NCBI RefSeq assembly: GCF_000471905.2
Contig: NW_006500353.1
Location: forward strand, 2,579,586 to 2,643,585
From: Amborella trichopoda
Taxonomy: Eukaryota; Streptophyta; Magnoliopsida; Amborellales; Amborellaceae
DNA: 64,000 nt
Reading direction: 5' to 3'
Position numbers and translations under genes: made by a program. The notes beneath the pieces are model-generated. The model did no database searches and was not told the origin of the DNA. It saw nothing but the letters and a program-made list of their open reading frames with translations. Of this stretch, positions 9,940-21,959 are shown piece by piece (the first letter of the stretch is position 1; each line of letters begins with the position of its first letter).

Positions 9940-12900
9940 ATGGACACGGAGATGGAGGAAGATGCACGACGTGAGTTCGATGGTGCTGAGAAAAGTGACG
10001 ATGGACGTGTGAGAACCGGTAAGGACAAACTGGACAATGTGTGTGTGCCCGTGGGCTCGGGCTAGGGCTTGGGCTTGGGCTTTGGTCTGGGTCCTTATCT
10101 AAGCTGATCAATTCAAATGAGTTTGAATGGACTTATCCGAGTAGTATACAAGCTCAAAAAAAATTCAAAAATTGTAATAAATGAATAAAATTAAAATATG
10201 CTAAAAAAAAAAAAAAAGGGTAAAAATAAAAAGTAAAAGAAGTCCGAAAAGGCCTGGTTCTTGTTGATATGTGAATGCCTCAAAATAAATAGCCTAAATA
10301 ATATGTTACAACATACACTATCTAGTTTTTGATATTCTAATTTTTTTCACAACCAAAATGATCCAGGCGGAGATAATCGATTTGAAGATTCTCCAACTCA
10401 ATAAGTTTTAATGTCAGGCTTTACCTTTTTCTCATAAAACCTCGGCCTAACTAATTTAACCTTTTCATCGCCCTATTTTAATTTTTCCTTTGCTTAAAAG
10501 GCACCCCGGCTAAGGCCGAGGTACTCGGCTAAGTCTGATTCAACTCGACCAAGTCTTCGATCACTCTGAAAAAAATACTGAACTATTTCTCTTCTTTGAT
10601 GTTAATTTGATACGGTGGTGAGACTCTCTCCGACGATCATTTGTATTTGAAATACAGGAACAGTATGGACTGCAACAGCCCATGTGATTACAGCAATAAT
10701 TGGGACTGGGATCCTGGGGGTGGCCTGGAGCGTTGCTCAACTTGGTTGGATTATTGGGCCTCTCTTCCTTCTTGGCTTTGGTTGTGTGACTTATTACGCA
10801 TCGACCCTTCAAGCTGACTGCTATAGATACCCACACCCACACGCAGGAAAGAGAAACTACACTTACAAGGATGCTGTCAAAGCCTTTCTAGGCAAGTGCC
10901 TTCAATTTATGCAAAACTACTTATATATAATTTATAAATCAACTTCATTTGAACTGTTTTTCGAGTTTGCGATTTTATATTTGGACATGAAAATAGAAGA
11001 TTCTCGAGCCATTGCTGCCATCCTAAACACAAACTTTCGACACTAAAACCATTGCTGCCATCCTAAAAACAAACTTTTGACACTAAAATTATATTTATGA
11101 TAAAATTTGGAGATGCACCTTAATTTAATTGTTTAAGGTTGCAATGTTATACAAACCACACCCCTAGAAATATGCATTTCTTAAATTTTTTAAAATTATC
11201 ATTGTCGTGTAGGCCAATGCATGCATTCCTACATTTGCATGCATAAAGCGTATATTCGGTTTGTTTTGAGCGAAACACCCGAAGTCTTCGGAAAAAAAGC
11301 GAATAAACGCAATATTTCACCATTCAAAGTGAAAACAACATTGCGTTGCGGGCCTCCGAACTTTTTGAGCATAGAGTAACCCTTGCACACTTGGTTGTAG
11401 GGTACCCCTCTTCAATCACTCATCCTCTTCCACAAAGTACAACCTTTGTTTTTAATAAAACTTCAAAACAAACCAACCATTTACCATCTCTTTTATCATT
11501 GTAAAATTCCATTATTATCCATTGCTTTTATTAAAATAAAACAAGTTGATTATCAAGCCAAAAGGATGGTCATGTCCTCGCACAAAAATATAAATTCAAT
11601 GCGTATATATTTTTTATTTCTTTGATGTTTTTTATTTTAATATATTATATATAAATCCATATTTTATTTATATTCAATTAAAGTTAAAATCTTGAATCTT
11701 TCTCCGAATTGACTGAAGTACCGAATTGTTTCATGTTTTTTTATTAAATCGAAACAAACTCCGAAGCGAATCTAACAACATTGGCATCTATCTTTCAAAA
11801 TGAGTAATCCTTCCAAAAAAAAAAATTAAAACTAATGGTCTAGATATTTTTATTATGAAATTATGATTTTCAGTTTTTAGATTATTATTATTTTATTTTT
11901 TTATATTTATGATTTCCATGTTAGATAAAATGGCATTAGATCCAAAATCTATCTCAAAAATAAATTTTTAAGAGGAGACTCGTTTTCTCCATATGAGTCC
12001 TACGACCCATAGAAACTGTACCCTTTTATAAATCACAAGTTGATCTCTCTCTCTCTCTCTCTTTCTCACATGTAGATGCTCCTTTGTAGGTCCAAGAAGT
12101 TTAATAATGTGTGCAATAGCACAGTATGCTCTGCTTTGGGGTATAATTATTGGGTACACCATCATCGCATCAACCAGTATGATGTAAGTATTCTTATCCT
12201 CGCTCTCATGGAAGAAAATTGTTTTGAACTGTGAGAGAATGATTGAAAATTTGGAGAACTTGAATCAAGGATTTGAAAATAAATGCGAAATTATAGTATG
12301 GTATATATATATTCCAAATTTTCCTCTGCTTCCATTATGTAATAATTGAACTTTTTTAAAAATTGCAGTAGTAGAATGTGCTAGATATATAATTGAATTT
12401 TTTTAAAAAAAAATTGGAGTAGTACAATGCCCTAGATAAATAATTGAAATATTTTTTTTTTAAAATTAGAGTAGTACAATGCCCTAGATATGGGACCGCT
12501 ACGTTTTTGTTGTGTTTTTTTAAATTGTAGTAGAATGCCGTGTATGCGGGACCGCACCGTTTTTGTTGTGATCCCGTATTAGAAACATCGAGCTACATTA
12601 AGATTGGAGCAATTAGATATTCCGGATATCAAAAGCCCCACACTTTTAAAGTATGAAACGGTCCGATATCTCCAACACCGGAAACATTCGACGACCCATG
12701 CCTTTTTTTTTTGAAAGGTGCGCTTGATCTATTAAGGTATATGTGTGCATTGGTTTGGCTAAATGTCATCAACATCTTCTAAAATCACGAAGTGAAAAAA
12801 AAGAGAAAAAATATCAACAAATGGGATTTGTCTGCAAATAAGTCATTTAATGAATAGAAGGTTGGAACCTTAAAATATAGAACTAAAAATACACCTAAAA

Positions 12901-15900
12901 AATCCATCAAAAAATCTTGTTTTAATGTTGAAAAATGCTTTAATTGAACATATCGACATTGTGATTTATGAATATGAAAAAAACAAACAAGCAAAGATTT
13001 TAAGTCCCAGAAATAATACATCTTGTAACACATTATCTAGGCTGTCCCTTTTTTAAGATTTTCATATGTTTATAGATCTACTTGATCTTAAATATTTTTG
13101 GAGTTTAAAATTTTATAATTAGATATGAAAATAAACTTTCAAAAAATCCTAAGGATTTTTTACACTAAAATTACATGTTATGGTAAATTTTTGGAAGTGC
13201 ACTTTAATTGGATTGTTTAATGTTGCAGTACAATAGAAACCACACACTTTATCTTTTACACTTGCAGGTCACATTCATTTTTGTCCTTTAAATTTTAAAA
13301 TGGGTAGTTGCAATGTCATTTAATCGACATAAAACTCTAAATTTTTTTTTCGAACTTTATGACCTACCTCAAGCTATCTAATTTGACATCTAACGAGTGA
13401 AAATGATTTTGACTTTCATGTACAAAAGATAAATAATATTTTTATAGACAATCTCATAACTTTTATATTGGAAATATCAAACTTTTGGTTAGGATTCAAC
13501 CTATATATCACAAAGGTTAATGAAATTCTTATACGTACTTCATAGGTTAAAATAAAATAAATAAATAAACCAAAAAAAAAAAAGAAATTTGTGCATTAAA
13601 GCTTACAAGGGATAAGTTGCATAAGAAATCTTGGTACTCGCCAACCAATAACTATTTCCATGCGGGCATCGAGAGAATTGGAAAATTTCATATGTAGAAA
13701 AGATTTAGAAGTATGGGCGGTTTGATGTTAGAAATATCGAACCGTTTTGCTTCAATTTTTGGGTAGTTTTATGTTTATGATATCAAACTATCTAAATAAT
13801 GGGTAATCCGATATCTGGTGCATCTTATAATCTCAAGATTTACCAATTGAAAAAAAAAAAAATCAATATTCACAACATTGAATTGGGACAAAATTGGAAT
13901 AATAAAACTGTGAAAGAGAACGATATAGGCATAAAATTTGGGGAATTATAGACCATTGCCGTAACTTCGCTTTATATTCTTGTCCGTACTTAAATTTTTT
14001 AAAAATCTTTTAGGCGATTCCCTTGCTGCAGAAGTTGTTTCTAAGGTGTAGGGGTGGCAATGGGTCGACTTGGATCCGGGAGCAGCTGGACCCAGACCCG
14101 ACCAGATCCAATTGGACCCGACTAAAACAAAAAAAAAAATTAAACATATTTAAATATTATGGTAAATATTATTTAAATATTATAGTTAAATATTATTTAA
14201 ATATTATAGTTAAATATTATTAAAATATTATATATTAAATATTATATATATAATAACCCTATCCGGAGCGGGTTTGGGTTGACCAATGCCCAAACAATGT
14301 TCGGGTCCAATATTTGGACCCAAACCGGATTGGACGGGTCCAATTCTTAGACCCATACCTAGATGTCAGGTCCCAAGTCCGGTCCGGGTCCATTGTCACC
14401 TCACAAGGTGGATGGAGTGCCAATACTGGTGTTCCAAACAAACGGAACAGTAAAAGAAGCATCTTATCATTTGTAGATAAATTATGTGAGATATGTGTAT
14501 GTTATTATGTATAATATTTTAAATGTCGTGAGATATGTATATTTTATTATGTTTAATATTATGAAATATTTAACTTTTCAAAGATTTTCAGCTATTTTTA
14601 GCCATTCTAGCAAAAAAAAAAAAAAAAGGTGATAGTAAGCAAATTAATTTGAATACAGTAAAACAACTTTTTAAAAAGATAAACTTATTTATAAAACTGC
14701 CTATAAATTTATCTAAGATAAATTTATAATACCTATAAATTTATCTAAGATAACTTTATAATGGACAAAGTTAAACAACAAATAACTCGTTTTCAAGGTT
14801 AAGTTTATTGAAACAATGAATTATTGCTGATAAGAAGCCCATCCAAACAAACCCTAAGGCTTTGTCTATAAATATATATAAATGCATTTGAAAATGAACA
14901 ATTACAAACAACGGAGATGCCCATATTTGCATAAGTAAAGAAACCTAGAAAGTAGTAGCAACGGCTTAGGTCAGGTTTGGGTTCGGTCGGACCCGAACCC
15001 GGACCCGGACCTGGACCCGGACCTGGACCCAGACCAAGACCCGGACCCGGACCCGGAACTGAACCCAAAAAAATGATATAGAACCCAGGCTCGGACTCAG
15101 ACCTGTCTGAACCCGATTGGACTTGAAAACTAAAATATCTATGTATTTAACTACATTTTAATATATTTTATATATTAGGACCCAAAAAATATTACCGGAT
15201 CCAAACCCGGATCTAGACCCAAAAAAATGATATGGGACTCGGAATCGGACTCGGACCCGTCCGAACCCTATTGGACTTGAAAACTAAAACATCTATATAT
15301 TTAACTACATTTTAATATATTTCATATATTAGGACCCAAAAAATATTACCGGACCCGGACCCGAATAGTGTTCGGGTCCAAGATTTGGACCCAGACCCGC
15401 CGGGTCCAACTTTTGGACTCATACCTGGACCCGAATCGAGTCTACTACTCGAGTCCCATGTCGGGTACGAGTCCGCGTCCATTGCCACCCAGCATATGAA
15501 ATCACGCATACTAAGCTCAAGCAAGATTCATTCATGCACTAACTTCATAAAACTTCTGTTTGGCAAAACCTAAACAAGAGCACCCAAAAATAGGTTGGTC
15601 GAGAGTCTCCTATTCTCTGTATAACATTTATGAACACATTGCAAGGTTCTGCATCTAAATGGTTTTTTCTCTATTCGACCATAAAACACCAACTAAGATC
15701 CATCATATCTAATAAAAACCTCTCTCTCTCTCTCTCAAAATGCAGAGCAGTGAAGAAGTCAAATTGCTTTCATAAGAATGGGCATAATGCTAGTTGCAAG
15801 ACATCTGAGGCTATGTTTATGGTTATGTATGGATTGTTTCAAGTAGTATTGTCCCAGCTACCAAGCATGCACAAATTAGCAGTGACTTCGGGGGTCGCAG

Positions 15901-18888
15901 CGATCATGTCGTTTGCTTATTCAGGAATAGGCCTCTCTCTAAGTGTAGCAAAATTGGTGTCTAATGGTGTGATCAAAGGAAGCATTGCAGGAAATTCTCT
16001 GTACAGTGGTGAATCCTCTTTGACAACCAAGCTGTGGAACAGTTTCCAAGCCTTAGGAAATATTGGCATCGCCTACGCTTTCTCCCCTGTTCTACTAGAA
16101 ATTCAGGTACAGAGATTTGTGTCTAAACTTCTCAAAAATTGCGTTAGAAATTTCATGGCAATGGTTAGAAATGTTGATGCGAATATTTCAAGATAGTGTT
16201 TACCCCCAACTGATAGAAATCGGTATGAAATTCATACTATGATTAGAGGACTTCAGGCCAACTTATCATTGATATATCTTGAAATAGAAGATTAAATTTA
16301 TAAAACTTTGCTTGTTTAAATATGCACAAACAGTAAGAACTAAGAACCACAGAATACAAGAGTTTGCATTTTATTTGGGAGCGAATCATAAGTTAAAAAG
16401 AGAGGCTGACAAAATTGTTTTCAGAATGTGAGGTTCGAGTCCATTATATAGAGAATGAAGATACCGTTTCAGATATTGGGACACGATTGGGACACGATTC
16501 TTCAGTATGAATGTTCTATAGAAGAATTAGTTACGCATTCTCATTGTTAATTATCAAATTCTTTCAGTGGTTACAGGCACCCATAGTTTGAGTTGTGGCC
16601 ACAATGGACCTAATCGTGGTTGTGGCACACTCATACAACAGCGTTAGCCACAATTATCAAACTTAATGTGATGCGTTAAGCACACCGGTGCACGAACTAA
16701 GGGTGCCTTGATAACATCTCAATCACCCTTGGATGCATGCGCTGCATCACATGTCTTGCAGCGCCGCATGTGCCTTCTCTCTCTTTTGTTCCATGAACAT
16801 AGGAATGGGTGAATCTTTCTATATATACTTCACTCTGTCATTCCAATTCTCCGATGCTTTAGCTTTTGAAAAATTATTATTTGGAGCGATGAATACGCAA
16901 AACATTTTCATCGACTGTAGCTAATAAGTGATTTTGGTAAAGTTCAATATATTCTCATTTTATGCTCAATGAAAATCAGGACACTTTGAGATCACATCCT
17001 CCAGAGAACAAAGTCATGAAAAGAGCTACATTGTATGGGATTGTGGTGACTTCCGTGTTCTACACGTCTCTTGGTTGTGTTGGGTATGCAGCATTTGGGA
17101 GTAAAACACCAGGCAACATCCTCACTGGATTTGGATTCTATGAACCATTTTGGCTTGTCGACATTGGGAATGCATGCATTGTGATTCATCTCCTAGGAGC
17201 TTATCAGGTATTTTTCACTTTCAAAAGATTTCATGGAAAAAGTCCATTTACTTTCTACGGTAAATCTCAATATAGGAGCATATTTAGGGCCTGACATTTT
17301 TGGGGATGTAACTCTTCAGCATAGATCAACTTAAAAAGTTAAATGAATAGATAAAATTTGGAAGGGACTGTCTGTTAGCCTGAAAAATAAGTCCTAACAG
17401 TGTTCGACAAATCGAAGCGGACTCGGAAACTGGCCAAGGGCCGGGTCTGAGTAACTTGAAAACCAGCCGGTTCACCCGGTCTAACCTGGTAGGTCCCGGG
17501 TGAGCCAAAAAGAGTTAAATTTTTTTTAAAATATAAAAAGAAACCTAAAAAATATAAAGGGTACATTTAAAGCATAATTAAATAGAAGACATCCAAATGA
17601 AGTTTAAACGTTGTGAAAAAAATAGATTTCAAAATATCGATTTGTGCCCGGAGATATTTTAACATAAGTATTCATGGCGAAAATACATTCCAATCTTTGC
17701 CAGAATAATAAAGAACATTCAAGAACTCATATTACAAACAAATCTCTTATTTTTTGTGATTTTATATGTATATTTTTGAATTTTTAAAATAACCAGCCGG
17801 ACCACCTAAACCAGCCAAAATCGGCTAGGCTAGTGGCCGGTTCCGAGTTGGATCGGCCAATTTATCGACCATTGAGTCCTAAAATTGGACATAAACCGTT
17901 CAATTTATGATAAGTGTCAAAGACTAGGAAGTCCAATTTCTTTATCATTCGGTGATTATTGACTGGATCCCAAAATTTCAGATCGAGAAACTCCTTTTAA
18001 GTAGCTTTTTCACCGGAAGGAGTATACTCCAATGGGAGCATGTATGCGTTGTACTGAGCAGCTCATGTCATGTTTTCAAATGCAATGTATCTAGCCATGT
18101 GTGTGTGCAGGAAGTGTTTGTTTCGTATTGGAATTTTTGACTCTTTATTTTTTATACAATAAGATCATAATCACTCCTAGCTATGATATGTCAAGATATA
18201 AAATATGAGAGTTTCAGACGTATCACAAAGTCCAAAACAAATTTCATTTGAATATTTAAGTGTGGTCAATGGTACAATCTCTATTACTTGATCTTAAATC
18301 CAATAGCTAAGGGCTATTGTGACATCCTTATACCGAATGTGACCGGTGTTTATATTTTCAGTTTTATGTAAATATAGTGTATACCCACAATTATGCAAGT
18401 GTATTTCCACAAGATAATAAGTTTTTATTTAAATTTGTTTGGTTTCACATGTGCAGGTCTTCGCGCAGCCGCTCTTTGCTGCGATCGAGGATAGAGTGTC
18501 CTCGAAATGGCCATCAAATTTCTTATTAGAAGCACGCTATGAAGTAAAATTACTATTTTCGACCCAAACCATATGGAAAGTGACCCTTTTTTCTCTCATC
18601 ATGCGCACGACTGTTGTGTTGTTGACAACCCTAGTGGCTATTTTGGTGCCTTTCTTCAACTCAGTGGTTGGCCTCCTTGGTGCCATTGCCTTTTGGCCTC
18701 TCACTATATATTTCCCAGTTGCTATGCACAAATCTCAAACTAATGTAAAGAAGGGCAGTATGAAGTGGTTCCTCCTCCAATGCTTGGTGCTGGCCTCTCT
18801 CAGTGTCTCTGTCATAGCTGCCATAGGCTCCTTGGTGGGCATCACCAAAAGCCTTAAGCATTCAAAGCCCTTCCAGGCTAAGTACTAA
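9940..18888 (+). CDS. AAP: Amino acid permease gene 1 (AAP family), six exons
   Basis: Predicted proton-coupled amino-acid transporter of the plasma membrane (AAAP/Aa_trans superfamily). Exons: 9940-10018, 10658-10891, 12090-12183, 15746-16106, 16980-17207, 18457-18888, giving 1428 nt and 475 residues with no internal stop. Exon 1 gives a short acidic N-terminus ending SDDGRVRT and joins in phase 1 to GTVWTATAHVITAIIG, the first membrane segment. Exon 2 ends KRNYTYKDAVKAFLG. Exon 4 carries SNCFHKNGH and FQALGNIGIAYAF. Exon 5 holds GYAAFG and GFGFYEPFWLVDIGNACIV, and exon 6 holds GAIAFWPLTIYFPV. Length and exon phases match AAPs generally. Introns are GT-AG except intron 2, which starts GCAAGT. 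In exon 6 the usual PVEMYIAQ reads PVAMHKSQ. The start is the first ATG of an exon-1 frame that ends correctly at GTAAGG. Paralogue number was not assigned. Confidence 0.9.
10892..12089 (+). other. Intron 2 of gene 1, non-canonical GC-AG intron
   Basis: By homology with genes 2 and 3, exon 2 must end CTA-G after 234 nt. The next bases are GCAAGT instead of GTAAGT, a recognised minor donor that usually keeps a strong match elsewhere, as here. The acceptor is TTTGTAG at 12083-12089. The intron also carries at about 11255-11790 a repeat whose ends resemble ccgaagcgaatctaacaacat, related to the one at 50315-50620. Confidence 0.8.
12840..13245. repeat. MITE family A2 copy in intron 3 of gene 1
   Basis: Shares the core (gttgaaaaa...atcgacattg, catcttgtaacacattatct, ttatagatctacttgatctta, tggaagtgcactttaattgg) with copies at 29590-29970, 36310-36690, 47470-47790, 55830-56215 and 57000-57345. 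These are recognisable relatives of the hAT-like family A. Ends are degraded. Confidence 0.6.
14049..14402. mobile_element. hAT-like MITE with TAGGGGTGGCAATGGGTC ends, intron 3 of gene 1
   Basis: The left end TAGGGGTGGCAATGGGTC mirrors the right end gggtccattgtcacctc. Flanks CTAAGGTG (14041-14048) and ACAAGGTG (14403-14410) are a likely 8 bp target duplication with two mismatches. The interior has GGACCC/GGGTCC-rich arms around an AT-rich centre made of a roughly 22 bp tandem repeat (taaatattatttaaatatta). Relatives are at 14950-15490, 38820-39270, 62401-62850 and probably 63420-63790. Confidence 0.7.
14950..15490. repeat. GGACCC-rich repeat with internal 154 bp tandem duplication
   Basis: Belongs to the TAGGGGTGGCAA family and ends gtccattgccaccc. 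A segment beginning aaaaaaatgatat is repeated with a 154 bp period (15067 and 15221), each copy ending ttaggacccaaaaaatattacc. It lies about 260 bp upstream of exon 4 of gene 1. A related copy sits about 95 bp upstream of exon 4 of gene 2. Confidence 0.7.
17400..17880. repeat. CCGGTT-end repeat in intron 5 of gene 1
   Basis: Second clear copy of the 1525-1990 family, with the same order of internal phrases (aaagcataattaaatagaag, aaatagatttcaaaatatcg, gatttgtgcccggagatatt). It lies entirely within intron 5. Confidence 0.6.
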
Positions 18889-18896
18889 TTAGAACA

Positions 18897-18918
18897 CCCC
18901 CCCCCCCCCCCCCCCCCC
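18897..18918 (+). repeat. 22-base poly-C tract in the gene 1 3' UTR
   Basis: An uninterrupted run of 22 C begins 9 bases after the stop codon of gene 1. The opposite strand is poly-G. It would lie in the transcript's 3' UTR. Its exact length should be treated as uncertain because such tracts are prone to slippage and base-calling error. Confidence 0.9.
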
Positions 18919-19139
18919 TCCTTAAATTGTGATAATAGGGGCTATGCTGCAAAAGAATTGCCTAATTTATTATGATAAAATGATTTTGTTTCGTTGTGTA
19001 TCCCAATGTCTTAGAACTCTATGTAGGCACTTTTTTTTATTCTTGGCTCATTTGTTCTGCTGTACTAATTGTCAGGGTTGAACATAATTATGAGGGCATG
19101 ATGGGCAAATAAGTTTTGAGAAAAGGCTATCATGATGAT

Positions 19140-19990
19140 GATTAAAGAGGGGAATGGATCCGAATTCATCGAGATCTAAATTCGGATTCGAAACGTATAC
19201 ATGGGATTTGGATATGAATCCGAGAAGTATACCAAAAATTACTATATAACATATGGGAAAGGTTTTTATACTTCCCCTACAGCATAGAAGATCTATGCTT
19301 CTTCTACCATCCAGCCGTTCAATTTTGATCAAGAGAGCCACTCACCGTGATCTGAAATCCAACGTCTCAAAGTTATTTTATTTTTAGTTTTTTTTTATAC
19401 GAATTATATGAATATGAAATTTGGTAAGTGCCATCTTCTCATTGGGACGCACCTATAAAAAATATTAAAAATAATTTTTTGATAAAATATATTGACCAAA
19501 ATACCCCTTAAAACTTTCAGGGGTATTTTGATCATTTTATTTTATTGAGAATATGTTTTTTATATTTTTCGTTAGGGCGTGTTTAATAGAGGAATGGATG
19601 TACAAAATTAGGTGTCAAAATCGTTTATAAAAAAAAAAAAAAAAAAAATAAGTGTAGAGACGTGACATTGTGATTGGGGCAATCTTAACCCTCCATTCAG
19701 AATGGACGGTTAGATAAGGGGAAGTATATAAGTTTTATGTTATAGAGAAAACATAGAAAGCTTCCCCATAACATATATGTATATTTGTAAAATTACATGC
19801 AATATATTAATAACTAGGTCGGATCTACAATGGATCCGCCTTTACCCGGATCGGATCTGAATTACTATTCAGATCCAAAGTTTGGAATTGGATCCAAATT
19901 TTGGATCCATACCCAGATCCACATAAGAACCGAAATTCAAGTTTCAAATCCAAACCGGATATATTCTCAGCCCTATTGATGATGATGTTT
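19140..19990. repeat. GGATCC-rich element hosting a nested Mutator-like insertion
   Basis: Arms rich in GGATCC/GGATTC words (19145-19245 and 19800-19980) are separated by the 513 bp element at 19255-19767. The arms resemble those at 63420-63790. The right end is ...tctcagccctattg. Target duplication of the outer element was not resolved. Confidence 0.55.
19255..19767. mobile_element. 513 bp Mutator-like non-autonomous element, perfect 9 bp target duplication
   Basis: Flanked by ATAACATAT on both sides (19246-19254 and 19768-19776), a perfect 9 bp duplication. The terminal inverted repeats begin GGGAAAGGTTTTTATACTTC and, from the right, GGGGAAGCTTTCTATG, and pair on to the ccgttcaatt / gaatggacgg region. 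There is no coding frame. It is inserted inside the older GGATCC-rich element. Confidence 0.85.
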
Positions 19991-20911
19991 GTAAATAAGT
20001 ACGTTTTTATGTGGTTAAGTTAGGGTTTGAGACACTATAGAGCATCCTTATGTTTTTTTGGGCTTTTTGAAATGAGATCTCTCGTGTGAGAGCTGCCTTG
20101 TATTTTTAGAAGCCTTATATCTTTGGAGTAGTGTTAGTGAACTCATTGACCGTCTTTATTTGTGAATATAGTCACATTAGTTATTAACCATATAAATCTT
20201 GGCATTTTTTTTGAATTATTTCCTTTTGTTATGTTGCTTTATATTGATGCTATTCATTACTGTGTGCCGGGACTTGGCAGAGTGCCCCTGAGTTGCGTAC
20301 AACTTGATGTATATGAAAAAAAAAAAAAAATTTTGTAAAAATGTGAAAATACTATACAAACTTCTTTTAGATATGTTTGGAAAAGATTGATGAGTATTCT
20401 TTGCCACAATCATTGTTTTTCTATATTTTTGGTTTTTTAAATATCCGAAATTGTAAATCAATTTTTTTAAATCTATTTTTCACTAGTTGTTTATGCTTGT
20501 TTTAACTTTTAAAATTTGTTTTATGTTTCATTTTACATTTACCACATTGTTTTCTTTTTTTCAAATTGTTTTCCTCCTTTTGCATTTTTTAAAGGTCTTG
20601 ACTCTGTGCAAGACTTAGGAATCGACCATGTAATTCGCCTCGGCGAGTGCCTTGACGGAGGCGGGTCCCATCACACTGCGAGTAAGCATGGAAATAAAGG
20701 GTCATAAGTGTTATCAACATCCGATTAATAGACGAATGGTGATGAGACCCTCTCCCCCCATGGAGCTAATTGTTGTTTTGACACCAACAAAGGTGCCATC
20801 TCTCTCTCCCCTCTCTCTCTTTCTCAAGCTAATTGCTCTTTGTCAGAGTGTCTCTCTCCCTTTATTTAAACTACTCTTTACCCTATACTAGATGGCAGTT
20901 GTTCAGAAATA
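19991..20911. other. Intergenic DNA, nothing recognised
   Basis: T-rich tracts, a pyrimidine-rich run at 20800-20870 and small frames without domain resemblance. The stretch 20590-20650 (tgtgcaagacttagg...tcggcgagtgcc) reads like the arm of another degenerate repeat. Confidence 0.4.
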
Positions 20912-21071
20912 AAAAGTATACAAAATGATCATTTATTTGTTAGATTTCAAAAAAAAAATTCAAATTTTATAACACATCCAAGCTATCCAATATGATATCT
21001 AATGGCGAATAGCAATGCCCAATGCTGACATCCGTGTAACAAAGATAGATGGTTTCATTACATGCAAACCC
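20912..21071. mobile_element. Internally deleted MITE family B copy
   Basis: Carries family B ends (aaagtatacaaaatgatcattt ... ggtttcattacatgcaaaccc) but only 160 bp long. Flanks ttcagaaat and tttagaaat match at 8 of 9 bases, as expected for this family. Confidence 0.6.
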
Positions 21072-21291
21072 ATTTAGAAATTCCCCACTGGTGTTTGGGT
21101 ACTCCTATGAAATCCAGGCTACACAGTGATGGACATATCCTATGAATCAATCCTTATTCCCATCGATAATTGCTCTGCTTTCATTCCGACATCCGATCGA
21201 TACCTTTTGGCTAAGTATAGGTGCGTGGGTCTGGAACAAACAACCGGGGCCTAGTACAAATAACTAGGAATGCGCCATATGCTAATATAAC

Positions 21292-21657
21292 AAGGTGCAG
21301 TTTGTATAGAGCCAAGACTCTAACCAATCAAAATAAAACGTACTTTTGAATAGTATCGAGAAATGTGGTTTTAATATTATAAATCTTTGTAATAGCCTTA
21401 AAATATATTTTATTTTTAATTTAAAATTTAAAACTTCAAAAATAATGTAGATCAAGCATATCTATCTATGAAAACTTGAAAATCTTAAAAATTGACGGTC
21501 CAAAACTATATTACAAGATGCATTATTTTCTATTCTTGAAATACTTTTTTTTTTCCCTCATGTCCATGCATCTTGATGCCAAGATAATCAATATAAGGAT
21601 ATTTGGGCATCAAAACAACCTCTTGTTTAGAGCCTCGACTCTATATAAAAATTTTCC
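21292..21657. mobile_element. MITE family A copy (hAT-like)
   Basis: Left terminal repeat GTTTGTATAGAGCCAAGACT and right terminal repeat (reverse strand) with TATATAGAGTCGAGGCTCTA. Flanks are aatataac and aatataat. It shares its interior with 23419-23804 and 59997-60320. Confidence 0.7.
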
Positions 21658-21959
21658 AATATAATAAGGTGGGTGGGACTATTAATGACAGTGATACTCT
21701 AAGAAGTGCTGGTCGTGTAGTGAAAAATCACGTGGCCCAACGAGCACCTTGGGCACAGCAAAAAATAAAACAAATGTACATAAATACCATAAACTACGCA
21801 AAAGCACAGTCGTTTAGTTCGTACGAAAATAATCCGTTGAAATTTTTTTCATATGAAATAAATGTTATTATTTTGTACTTTTAAACACGTCGAAATTTAG
21901 TCCATGCTGAAAAACATTTGCCAATGACCCTTGTCATATAAAAACAACTCCCCACCTTT

